NCBI GenBank assembly: GCA_045648605.1
Contig: JAZROG010000146.1
Span: 1-22,058 of the forward strand
Source of the DNA: SIG710 sp045648605
GTDB lineage: Bacteria > Bacillota > Clostridia > Oscillospirales > CAG-272
Direction: 5' to 3'
Length of the DNA: 22,058 nt
Shown here in pieces: positions 14,509 to 21,808 of this stretch. The translations under genes were made by a program, and so were the position numbers. How positions within the stretch are numbered: position 1 is the first letter of the stretch; each line of letters opens with the position of its first letter. Under the pieces are notes generated by a model. That model was not told the DNA's origin, did no database searches, and saw nothing but the letters and a program-made list of their open reading frames with translations.

Positions 14509-15179
14509 CCTTTTTTTACCGCCTTATATCCGAGTCCTCTGACGGTAACTATCTCAAAATCACCGTTCTGACCGAATTTCTCTCTGAGTCTGTTTATATG
14601 AACGTCAACGGTATGTGGGTCGCTTTCGCTGTCCATATCCCATATCTCATCCATAAGAGCCGCTCTCGTAAATATCTTTCCCTGATATGAAAGAAGCTTG
14701 TAAAGGAGCAGGAATTCCTTTGGAGGAAGTGCTGCTTCGTTTTCACCTTCAGAAACTGTCAGCTTATCGTAATCGAGAACTGTTTTTCCCACCGTCAGCC
14801 TGTGCTCGGATGAAATTTTTGAACGTCGGAGAAGTGCTGCAATGCGCAGAAGCATCTCCTCCTCGTCAACAGGCTTTACCATATAATCGTCGGTTCCCGC
14901 AAGAAATCCCTGCTTTTTGTCGGCGGGAGCCTCCTTTGCGGTCACCATGAGAATGGGAAGCTCAGAGCCGCCCTCGCGGAGAGCTTTTGTGAACTCGTAT
15001 CCGTCCATTTGGGGCATCATTATATCAAGAAGCACAAGGTCGATGTGCTTATGATCCATAATTTCAAGTGCCTCAATTCCGTTGGCAGCGAGAATAGGAT
15101 TGTAGCCTCCGCGGCGAAGCACCGCTTCCATCAGAAGTCTTGTGCTTCTATCGTCTTCAACAACAAGTATATCGAACAT
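14505..15179 (-). CDS. OmpR/PhoB-family response regulator
   Basis: A 224-residue cytosolic transcription factor. The receiver domain (1-120) has acidic residues VEDD at 7-10, the phospho-acceptor Asp52 in LLDIMMP, a conserved Thr in MVTAK and a Lys in MVKPVDEEE. The C-terminal winged-helix DNA-binding domain (about 127-222) includes HTVDVHINRLREKFG and TVRGLGYKAVKKG. AAGGAG precedes the ATG. It lies ten bases after the YbaK-type gene and overlaps the kinase gene by four bases. Targets are unknown. A regulator of this type often controls its own operon. Confidence 0.95.
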   Translation of the reverse strand: MFDILVVEDDRSTRLLMEAVLRRGGYNPILAANGIEALEIMDHKHIDLVLLDIMMPQMDGYEFTKALREGGSELPILMVTAKEAPADKKQGFLAGTDDYMVKPVDEEEMLLRIAALLRRSKISSEHRLTVGKTVLDYDKLTVSEGENEAALPPKEFLLLYKLLSYQGKIFTRAALMDEIWDMDSESDPHTVDVHINRLREKFGQNGDFEIVTVRGLGYKAVKKG

Positions 15180-15189
15180 ATTTTCTCCT

Positions 15190-15726
15190 TTACTCTCCCT
15201 TAAGCTCTATCACAGTCGGCACATGGCCCGTTGAGGAAAGAAATTTTTCAAGAATATCGCTCATTTTTATTTTGAGACTTGAGGTATTGACGCAGGGATG
15301 ACATCCCAGATATTCCTCTGCAATGATGTCCTTATCTATGAGAAGATTTATGCTTTTTTCCTTATCATTCATAAGCCCAAGCACCGTAACGGCTCCGGGG
15401 CGGAGTCCCATAAGAGAAAAAAGATATTCCTCGGGGGCAAAGGAAAGACGCGCAATTCCAAGAGCATGGGAAACCTCTTTTGTCTTAAAATGCTTGTCCC
15501 CCGGCATCAGCAGAAGATAGAAGACAGTTTTTTGCGAATTGCAAAGGAATAGATTTTTGCACATTTTTGTGCCAAGCTCACCGTCAACAAGCTCGCAATC
15601 TGCAATGGTTGCCGCCGCGTCGTGGTCAACTCTTGTATATTCTATTCCGAGCTTATCAAGATAAGCATATGTGCCCATTTCAAGCTCACTTCTCTCACTA
15701 TCGGGTCTGCTACTATAAATTTTCAT
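15190..15726 (-). CDS. ProXp-ala / YbaK-type aminoacyl-tRNA deacylase
   Basis: A 178-residue cytosolic protein of the YbaK/prolyl-tRNA-synthetase-associated family. Such proteins hydrolyse mischarged tRNA in trans, most often Ala-tRNA-Pro. The pattern KMCKNLFLCN (about 54-63), Lys near 78 in GDKHFKTKEV, LSFAPEEYL, GAVTVLGLMND (about 110-120) and the C-terminal HPCVNTSSLKI plus FLSSTGH matches the ProXp-ala/PrdX group. The ATG has AGAGG nine bases upstream. It is the first gene of an operon with a two-component system and starts from the divergent promoter at 15763-15791. The exact tRNA substrate is inferred. Confidence 0.88.
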   Translation of the reverse strand: MKIYSSRPDSERSELEMGTYAYLDKLGIEYTRVDHDAAATIADCELVDGELGTKMCKNLFLCNSQKTVFYLLLMPGDKHFKTKEVSHALGIARLSFAPEEYLFSLMGLRPGAVTVLGLMNDKEKSINLLIDKDIIAEEYLGCHPCVNTSSLKIKMSDILEKFLSSTGHVPTVIELKGE

Positions 15727-15738
15727 CTCATTTACCTC

Positions 15739-15767
15739 TTGACATAAGTATATCTTTGTTATATAAT
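15739..15767 (+). promoter_or_regulatory. Consensus promoter of the EamA transporter (shares its -10 with a divergent promoter)
   Basis: TTGACA (15739-15744), a 17-base spacer and TATAAT (15762-15767). The predicted start near 15774 leaves a leader of about 66 bases. The -10 overlaps the minus-strand -10 at 15763-15768. Confidence 0.85.
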
Positions 15768-15791
15768 AACTTATATTTTACTTTATTTCAA
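15763..15791 (-). promoter_or_regulatory. Divergent promoter of the ProXp-ala / two-component operon
   Basis: On the minus strand TTGAAA (15786-15791), a 17-base spacer and TATTAT (15763-15768). The palindromic core TATAATA is read as a -10 on both strands, giving a symmetric back-to-back promoter. Confidence 0.7.
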
Positions 15792-15839
15792 GCATTTTCC
15801 GATATTTTTCATCTATTTTTCACATAAAGAGGTAAAAAA

Positions 15840-16769
15840 ATGAAATACGGCTTAAAAAAATATTTCGGAAGCCTTGCGCTTCTTCTTGCGGCTATAATTT
15901 GGGGCTTCGCCTTTGTTGCACAGACCACGGGGGCAAAATCCATTCCCGCATTTACTCTTAATGCACTTCGCTCCTTTGTTGGATTTGCCTTTCTCGCAAT
16001 TCTTTGCGGACTTATATCCATAAAGAAAAAGGATTTTATCCCAAAAGAAAAGTCTTCGCTCAAGGCTCTCATTATAGGCGGCATCTGCTGTGGAATTGCC
16101 CTCTTTATCGCAACGGGCTTTCAGCAGTACGCCATCGGTACATACTCCGAGGAAGCAGGAGCATCGGGCAGAAGCGGATTTATAACCGCTCTTTATGTTG
16201 TGCTTGTTCCTTGCGTCAGTGCGCTGGTGTTCAAGAAGAAGATACATCCCGTTGTGTGGCTGGGAATTGCCATTGCCGTTGTGGGAATGTATCTGCTGTC
16301 CTTTGCAAAGGGAATTTCGGGCGTTTATATGGGCGACCTTATCACATTCCTTTGCGCGGTATCATTTTGCGGTCACATTCTCGTTATCGACCATTTTGTT
16401 GCGAAAAGCAACGGAATACTTCTCTCCTGCGTGCAGTTTTTCACGGTTGGAGTGCTTTCTCTCATAACCGCTCTTGTTTTTGAAAGGACAACACTTTCCG
16501 CAATCGTTGAAGCGCTTGTGCCGATACTTTATCTCGGAATTATGTCAAGCGGAGTTGCATACACACTTCAGGTGGTGGGACAGAAATATACAGCCCCCAC
16601 AACCGCATCTATCCTTATGAGCCTTGAAAGCGTTTTTGCCGTTATAGGTGGCTGGGTGGTTCTCGGAGAAAGACTTTCGGGCAGAGAGCTTTTCGGATGC
16701 CTGCTTATGTTCGGCGCAATAATAGTTGCACAAATCCCAGATTTTGTAAAGGCAAAAAGGGAAGAATAA
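15840..16769 (+). CDS. DMT-superfamily transporter, EamA domains
   Basis: A 309-residue polytopic inner-membrane protein with about ten hydrophobic segments arranged as two EamA repeats (about 10-140 and 155-300). The start LLLAAIIWGFAFVAQ and the later SVFAVIGGWVVLGERLSG are typical of drug/metabolite exporters of this superfamily. The substrate cannot be inferred. Known members export amino acids, nucleosides or amines. AGAGG lies at good spacing before the ATG. It is a single-gene unit with its own promoter and a bidirectional terminator, divergent from the ProXp-ala operon. Confidence 0.92.
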   Translation: MKYGLKKYFGSLALLLAAIIWGFAFVAQTTGAKSIPAFTLNALRSFVGFAFLAILCGLISIKKKDFIPKEKSSLKALIIGGICCGIALFIATGFQQYAIGTYSEEAGASGRSGFITALYVVLVPCVSALVFKKKIHPVVWLGIAIAVVGMYLLSFAKGISGVYMGDLITFLCAVSFCGHILVIDHFVAKSNGILLSCVQFFTVGVLSLITALVFERTTLSAIVEALVPILYLGIMSSGVAYTLQVVGQKYTAPTTASILMSLESVFAVIGGWVVLGERLSGRELFGCLLMFGAIIVAQIPDFVKAKREE

Positions 16770-16790
16770 ACGGAAATTCCCCTTGCCGAT

Positions 16791-16827
16791 AAAGCTCACC
16801 GTATCGAAATTCGATACGGTGAGCTTT
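16791..16827. terminator. Bidirectional terminator between convergent genes
   Basis: AAAGCTCACCGTATCG (16791-16806) pairs with CGATACGGTGAGCTTT (16812-16827), a 16-bp stem with a short loop and A/T runs on both sides. It serves the plus-strand transporter and the minus-strand hydrolase, which ends at 16835. Confidence 0.9.
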
Positions 16828-16834
16828 TGTTTTA

Positions 16835-17693
16835 TTAAATATCATAGCTTTTTCCAACAAAAGGAATTTTAAGCTCCATATCGGGGCGCAGGCAGAAGAG
16901 TCCGTCCATGAGCATTCCCGTGTGCATATAATTCCATATCTTGTCGGGAGAGCCGCACTGGAAGCCGTAAAGATGGCCAAGGAATATCTTTTTGGTATTC
17001 AGTGCCGCCGCATAGCTTACAAGATCTGGATAATATTCGTCAAAGGGGTAAGAATAGCCGTTTGTTCTGTTTAGATACATATGAAGAAATACGCAATCGT
17101 ATTCTCCTTCATTTGGGATCATCTCCGGCTTGAAGGCGCGCAGATCCGCAGGGAAGAACAGCTTTTTGCCATTAGCCTTTATAATGTACATAAGCTCCGG
17201 AGGGCCTTTTGTTCCGTCGGGATAATTATGATTACCTTCAAGGGCAAGAAGCTCGCCTCCGTCAAGATCAAGCTTCATTCCTGCGGTGAGGAATGTGACG
17301 TTTTTCTCGTCTATTTCACTGCTGAGAAAATATTTCTTAAAGAAATGGGGAACAAGCCATCTGACGGGCAGATCCTTGAAAAACGCCATCTGATCGGGAT
17401 TGAAATGATCGCCGTGCTCATGGGTAAAGATTATATAATCTACCCCTGCAAGGTCCTTTTTCATCTGCTCCCTCATGGAGTCGAGAACTCCGGGGATATA
17501 CCAAGCGGGGTCGATAAGTATTTTAAGTTCTCCAAGGCGCACAAGATAGCTGCTTGAGCTTATGAGAGAAAAATGATCGCCCTTTCCTTGCTGTGAAGAT
17601 TTTCGAACATTTTTTTCACCAGGAGGGATAATTTTCCTGATGATATTTAACGCAATTATCGTACCAATCCTGTCTGATGTGTCCTTTAAGCAT
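16835..17693 (-). pseudogene. Metallo-beta-lactamase-fold hydrolase, frameshifted near its N-terminus
   Basis: The long frame encodes most of an MBL-fold hydrolase. FSLISSSSYLVRLGELKI is followed by ILIDPAWY, then the metal motif HEHGDH (in IIFTHEHGDHFN), a later LEGNHNYPDG, and a C-terminal FLGHLYG. That frame has no good start. A typical start, AAAGGAG then ATG at 17693, opens a different frame of 25 codons (MLKGHIRQDWYD...NYPSW) that ends at TGA 17618-17616. Skipping one base at UGG-UGA joins the two frames into a full-length protein of about 285 residues. This is therefore a single-base indel in a decaying gene, a sequencing error, or, less likely, a +1 recoding site. No strong upstream SD-like stimulator as in prfB is seen. 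The substrate is unknown. Confidence 0.75.
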
Positions 17694-17957
17694 TTTTGCT
17701 CCTTTCGCAAGGGATAAATTTATTATTTTCGGTAAGCCCCAAGTCTCGCCCTCTGAACGGTGGCAGATGGTAGTTACCTGTTCTGTGATTATCGTTTGCG
17801 TGGATGGAAAAGACCTTATCTCCGAAAAGCGCAAAAGCTCATCCTGCGATTTTTCTTTGCTTCCGCAAAAATTCGAAGATAGACATTCAAAGCCCACCTC
17901 ATTCAGATCGAAAGAATTTGAAATGGGAAAATATCTATCGCAAAAACCGATCTTCAT
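17694..17957 (-). pseudogene. Remnant of a sugar isomerase/epimerase-like gene
   Basis: An AAAGGGG ribosome site precedes ATG at 17957. The product starts MKIGFCDRYFPISNSF and continues NEVGFECLSSNF and DELLRFSEIRSFP. This resembles the N-terminus of TIM-barrel sugar phosphate isomerases/epimerases (AP endonuclease 2 superfamily), but only about 60 residues look family-like, followed by unrecognised sequence. The frame has no stop of its own and runs straight into the first 25 codons of the hydrolase gene. I read it as an eroded gene with most of the barrel deleted. A possible promoter (TTGTTG, 16 bases, TATAAT) lies upstream near 17985-18012. The family call is moderate. Confidence 0.45.
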
Positions 17958-18155
17958 ATCAATCACGCCCCTTTTTTCATTATATTTTAGCACATTTATG
18001 CAACAAGTGCAATAATAAAAATGAAAAATAGCATTAGTAGGCACTAAAAAAGCAATAAAAGAGAAGTCAAAAATGAATATATTTGTTATAATACACAAAA
18101 ATAGCAAAATATGATAACGAAATCAATATTTTGTGCGTTTTTCGATATTCATATA

Positions 18156-18184
18156 TTGACATGATATACTTTTGAGGTTATAAT
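18156..18184 (+). promoter_or_regulatory. Consensus promoter of the Gfo/Idh/MocA gene
   Basis: TTGACA (18156-18161), a 17-base spacer and TATAAT (18179-18184), 32 bases before the ATG. No operator-like palindrome is obvious around it. Confidence 0.9.
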
Positions 18185-18216
18185 TGTTGTGTAAAAACCA
18201 ATAAGGAGAAAAAATT

Positions 18217-19179
18217 ATGATAAAGGTTGGAGTAGTTGGTATTGGCGCAATAAGCAATTCTCATATCCCCTCTTGGCTGAATGTGGAAGAAGCAAAGATA
18301 GTTGCACTTTGCGATATCCGTCCCGAGCAGATGGAAAAATGGAAGGGCAAGCTTGATGCGAATTTTTATACCGATTGCGATGAAATGCTGGCAAATGAGG
18401 AGCTTGATGTTCTTGATATCTGCCTTCCCACATATCTTCATACAGAGTATTCAATGAAGGGCTTTTCCCATGATCTTAACGTAATGTGCGAAAAACCGAT
18501 TTCCCTCAATATAGATGATGTGGATATGCTCTATGATGAGGCTGAAAAGAGGGGCAAGACCTATATGATAGGTCAGGTCGTGCGCTTCTGGCAAGAATAT
18601 GACTATGTGAAAAAGGTTTATGAGAGCGGAGAGCTTGGAAGGCTTCTCGGCGGAAAGCTTTCCAGAATGAGCGGAACTCCCAAATGGAGCTGGGACGGTT
18701 GGCTGACCGACAAAAAGCGCAGCGGTCTTGTTCCCTTTGATCTCCATATTCACGATGCGGATTTTATGGTATATGCCTTCGGCGCGCCGAAAAATGCTAT
18801 AGTCCACAGAGCAAATGATAAGATGCAGGACTATTTCAATGTTACATATGAATATGACGGCTTCTTTATAGGTGCCGAGGCGGCTTGGTTCAATGGCAGA
18901 AAGCCATTTGTGGCAAGCTTTATTTTCCAATTTGAAAAGGGTGTTATTGAATATTCGGACGGAAAGCTTGCTGTATATAAGGAAAATGACGAGATCATAA
19001 CTCCATTTGAGAAAAAAGAGGAGGAAAGCATCGAGGTTTTCGGACTTCCGAAGAATAGCGGTCCAATGAATGAGATCAGATATTTTGCAGACTGCGTTCT
19101 TCAAGGAAAGCAGGCAGACAAGATCAAGCGCGAGGAGCTGAAAACAGTTCTCGGATTGCTCAATAAGATAGGAAATTGA
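18217..19179 (+). CDS. Gfo/Idh/MocA-family NAD(P)-dependent oxidoreductase
   Basis: A 320-residue cytosolic dehydrogenase, probably acting on a sugar, inositol or sugar acid. The Rossmann fold starts IKVGVVGIGAISNSHI. LDICLPTYLHTEY and the EKP motif (CEKP, about 91-94) carry the family lysine. PFDLHIHDADF (about 173-183) has the usual DxxxHxxD catalytic block. The frame is intact from a good start (AAGGAG before ATG) to stop, at a slightly short but normal length. It stands in the middle of otherwise eroded genes: a minus-strand isomerase remnant and hydrolase upstream, and a broken FAD oxidoreductase 17 bases downstream in the same operon. The substrate is not inferable. Confidence 0.93.
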   Translation: MIKVGVVGIGAISNSHIPSWLNVEEAKIVALCDIRPEQMEKWKGKLDANFYTDCDEMLANEELDVLDICLPTYLHTEYSMKGFSHDLNVMCEKPISLNIDDVDMLYDEAEKRGKTYMIGQVVRFWQEYDYVKKVYESGELGRLLGGKLSRMSGTPKWSWDGWLTDKKRSGLVPFDLHIHDADFMVYAFGAPKNAIVHRANDKMQDYFNVTYEYDGFFIGAEAAWFNGRKPFVASFIFQFEKGVIEYSDGKLAVYKENDEIITPFEKKEEESIEVFGLPKNSGPMNEIRYFADCVLQGKQADKIKREELKTVLGLLNKIGN

Positions 19180-19196
19180 TCTGAGGAGATTTTGAT

Positions 19197-19971
19197 ATGA
19201 TATTCACGAGAAATCTTACCGAAAAATATAATGTTGATGTTTTCGTTGCGGGCGGAGGCCCTTCGGGAATAGCTGCTGCGGTAAGCGCTGCAAGGCTCGG
19301 CTGCTCTGTTTTTCTTGCGGAAAAAGGAGGATGCTTTGGCGGCTCGGGTACCACAGGTCTCGTTCCCTGCTTTGCCACCTTCACCGACAGAAAAACTTTC
19401 TCTCGGGCGGCTTTGGCAGAGAGGTTCATGATGCTATCTTCAAGCCCGACGAGGCTATTGGCGATGGATTCTACGGGTATCCCGTTGAAAAGCTTAAAAA
19501 GGTTTATGATGATATGGCGGTCTCGGCGGGCGTGAAATTCAGCTTTTTCACAAGCCTTATTGATGTTGAGGCGAGGGATGGAAGAGTTGAAAATGTCATT
19601 CTTGCGGCAAAAAGCGGACTTTTTGCGGTAAAAGCTAAAATTTATATCGACTGCACGGGCGACGGTGACCTTGCTACATGGGCAGGGTGCATAGCAGAGC
19701 ACGCGATGAGAGTGATACCACAATGCCCGCAACTCTTTGCTCGCTTTGGGCAAATATCGACTATTCACAGCCAAATATTGGCAGCCATAACATAAAGATC
19801 GAAGAGGCATATAACGACGGTGTTTTCACTAATTTCGATCTCCATCTTCCCGGAATATGCGTAACAGACAAGGAGCACGGTATAGGCGGAGGAAATGTTG
19901 GACATTGCTTTGAGGTTGACGCAAGAGATGAGATTTCGCTCACAAAGGCTATGCTCTATTTTTATACGTGA
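19197..19971 (+). pseudogene. FAD-dependent oxidoreductase, two frameshifts and C-terminal loss
   Basis: GAGGAG precedes the ATG. Residues 13-60 (VDVFVAGGGPSGIAAAVSAA, then EKGGCFGGSGTTGLVPCF) give a clear FAD Rossmann site. Near 19386-19400 the frame changes within CGACAGAAAAACTTTC. Homology continues in the next frame (GGFGREVHDAIF..., then IYIDCTGDGDLATWAG). Near 19685-19705 it changes again, to a frame ending DARDEISLTKAMLYFYT and a stop at 19971. Only about 258 codons exist, whereas FAD oxidoreductases of this type usually exceed 400 residues. The first break fits loss of an A from a homopolymer. The gene follows the Gfo/Idh/MocA gene by 17 bases and was probably co-transcribed with it. 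Confidence 0.85.
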
Positions 19972-20195
19972 AGCAACAGATAATTTCACGTCAGCATAAA
20001 TGTTTCCCCCCTTGGGTCATCCCGAGCTTGCCGAGGGATCTACGAACAATTACCTCTTATAAGCAGTGTTGTGTCCCCCTGAGCGAAACAAGTCGCCAAA
20101 GGCGAATTTTGAGTCGAACCCGGAGGGCAATGGGCGATAGCACATCGGGGTATAATAAACATTTCGATAAACTCTTGTTTATCAATCCACAAGAC
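19966..20195. repeat. Repeat-rich non-coding segment after the broken oxidoreductase
   Basis: It begins at the truncation point with a 7-bp inverted repeat ACGTGAA/TTCACGT (19966-19972, 19985-19991). It continues with GGTCATCCCGAGCTTGCCGA (20015-20034), resembling the widespread GTCATCCTGAGCGAAG-type intergenic repeats, then a diverged CCCCTGAGCGAAAC copy (20076 on). Hairpins TCGCC-aaa-GGCGA (20093-20105) and GATAAAC-tctt-GTTTATC (20166-20183) follow. I see no gene. Confidence 0.5.
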
Positions 20196-20229
20196 AATAG
20201 GTTGAGGCGAAAAATCGCCTCAACCTATT
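20196..20229. terminator. Terminator hairpin after the VanY-type gene
   Basis: AATAGGTTGAGGCGA (20196-20210) pairs with TCGCCTCAACCTATT (20215-20229) around AAAA. The T run is better on the plus strand. On the minus strand the stem lies eight bases after the VanY stop and is followed by a weaker TATTGTCTTGT. Confidence 0.8.
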
Positions 20230-20236
20230 TTTATAT

Positions 20237-21778
20237 TCAGTTGTTTTCGCTTCTGTTAAGATGCTCAACATATTCTTCAAGGCACATACCGAGCTGATAC
20301 ATTCTTGTTGCGTGGTATCTGCCCACAAAGCGGTAATGCCAAGGCTCAAAGCTATATCCTGTGATCTCTGTCTTATCCTCGGGATATCTGATGATGAATC
20401 CGAATTTATGACAGTTTTCCTTTAGCCATGTATATGCCTCCTTATTTGCAAATGAAACGTCGGCGGACGGGAGATTGTGCATATCGCAGCAGAGTCCCGT
20501 GTGATGCTCACTTGTGCCGGGGAAGGCTGAATATGTAAGAACGATTTCCTTGGCTTCGGCCTCGGAGAGTGAAGGATCTCTTGACATTTCCCTTTGCAGA
20601 TATGTAGAGAAGAGCGAAACCTGCTTGTTATATGAGCGGTATCCGCTCATAACCGAAACATCCTTATATCCCGCGCTCTTCATTTCGATATAGAGTGCTT
20701 CAAGTGCCTTTTCGGCACATTCGACCATCTGCTCCTTGCGTCCGTCATTTCTTACATTTACGATAGAAATGAGATTTTCTGGTGCATAATCGGAGGTTAT
20801 GGTGTTGGTCTTATTAACAAGAATAAGATATGCGTCCCTATCCTCGGGGTTCATATACTGCTCGTATTCCGAAAGGTCGTTTACAAAGCCAAGATCTATC
20901 ATTTCTCCAACATATGGATCCTCGCCGACGCTATCTATCGTTTGTGAGCCTTTTATCTTGAATGTCACAGGCTCATATTCAGGGGCGTCATCCGAGCTTT
21001 CGGGGATTTGGTTGCGGAGAATTTTGACTGTTTTCTTTTCTTCGTTTTTCTCAAAGGTCATGCCAACAATAAATGATTCTCCAAAGGAGAGAGGTACCCA
21101 AACGCTTTCATTTTCTCTTATGAGAGCGGCGCCCTCCATATTTATTATATCACCGTTCACCTTTGCGGAAACGCTGCCGATTGTAAATTCCGCATATTCG
21201 CCCGCATCGGCTGTGAAGCGCAGCGAGGCCTTTGTTCCGCTGACGGTAAAGGAGCAAAGCTCTGAAAGCTCTGTCATGTTTATGTAAACAACTCGGTTCA
21301 CCTTTACCTCATTTGACGGTGCCTTGTCGCCTGAGCCGTAATAATAACTATATGCGGTGTTGTCATTTTGCGGAGCAACATAGAGAGATGAAAGAAGGAG
21401 CGCAAATCCGAGAATAAGAAGTGCCGCGAGCATTCCGAGAAAGATAAGGATATTATTTATGATATATCCTGTTTTGATCGGCTCTTTTTTCTTTTCGGGC
21501 TTTGGTGGTTGAGGCTTTGGAGTACTTTTTTTCATTTCAGGCGGCATAGGTGGAGGCTTTGGAGTGCTTCTCTGCTGTGCCTGAGGAGGTCTTGATGTGC
21601 CGACGGTGGGATTTTGAGGACGCGACGGAGTCCCCATCTGCGGTCTTGCAGCGGGGCGAGGCTGATTTGGCTGAACGGGTCTCCTTACCTCTCCCAGGGG
21701 TCTTTGCGGCATGCTGCTTTGTCCGTCCGGCGGTATTTTTCTTTTTACAAATTCGTTGTTTTCATCAAAATTATTCAT
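20237..21778 (-). CDS. Membrane-anchored VanY-type D-alanyl-D-alanine carboxypeptidase
   Basis: A 513-residue protein predicted to trim peptidoglycan stem peptides outside the cell. Residues 1-100 are a hydrophilic, Pro/Arg/Gln-rich tail, predicted cytosolic and disordered. One transmembrane segment spans about 105-134. Residues about 157-255 resemble a copper-amine-oxidase-N-like stalk domain (VYINMTELSEL, AKVNGDIINMEGAALIRENESVWVPL). The peptidase domain (about 300-505) has SGYRSYNKQ and the VanY zinc motif SEHHTGLCCD (His425, Asp432) plus EPWH (His481). All catalytic residues are present. The ribosome site before the ATG is weak, and the gene begins 30 bases after mnmM, so coupling to that transcript is likely. 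A role in wall maturation is inferred. A vancomycin-resistance role is not supported by neighbours. Confidence 0.9.
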   Translation of the reverse strand: MNNFDENNEFVKRKIPPDGQSSMPQRPLGEVRRPVQPNQPRPAARPQMGTPSRPQNPTVGTSRPPQAQQRSTPKPPPMPPEMKKSTPKPQPPKPEKKKEPIKTGYIINNILIFLGMLAALLILGFALLLSSLYVAPQNDNTAYSYYYGSGDKAPSNEVKVNRVVYINMTELSELCSFTVSGTKASLRFTADAGEYAEFTIGSVSAKVNGDIINMEGAALIRENESVWVPLSFGESFIVGMTFEKNEEKKTVKILRNQIPESSDDAPEYEPVTFKIKGSQTIDSVGEDPYVGEMIDLGFVNDLSEYEQYMNPEDRDAYLILVNKTNTITSDYAPENLISIVNVRNDGRKEQMVECAEKALEALYIEMKSAGYKDVSVMSGYRSYNKQVSLFSTYLQREMSRDPSLSEAEAKEIVLTYSAFPGTSEHHTGLCCDMHNLPSADVSFANKEAYTWLKENCHKFGFIIRYPEDKTEITGYSFEPWHYRFVGRYHATRMYQLGMCLEEYVEHLNRSENN

Positions 21779-21808
21779 TTATCTGATTCGCCTTTGCGCT
21801 TCCTTTCA

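Noticed and set aside
17957..18107. Upstream extension of the isomerase remnant frame
   Set aside because: The extra 50 residues are hydrophobic and AT-driven, cover the putative promoter, and the AAAGGGG site points to ATG at 17957.
20237..21778. A vancomycin-resistance cassette (VanY)
   Set aside because: No vanH/A/X-type genes are nearby. VanY-type peptidases are common housekeeping wall enzymes, and the two-component system at 13477-15179 is not adjacent.
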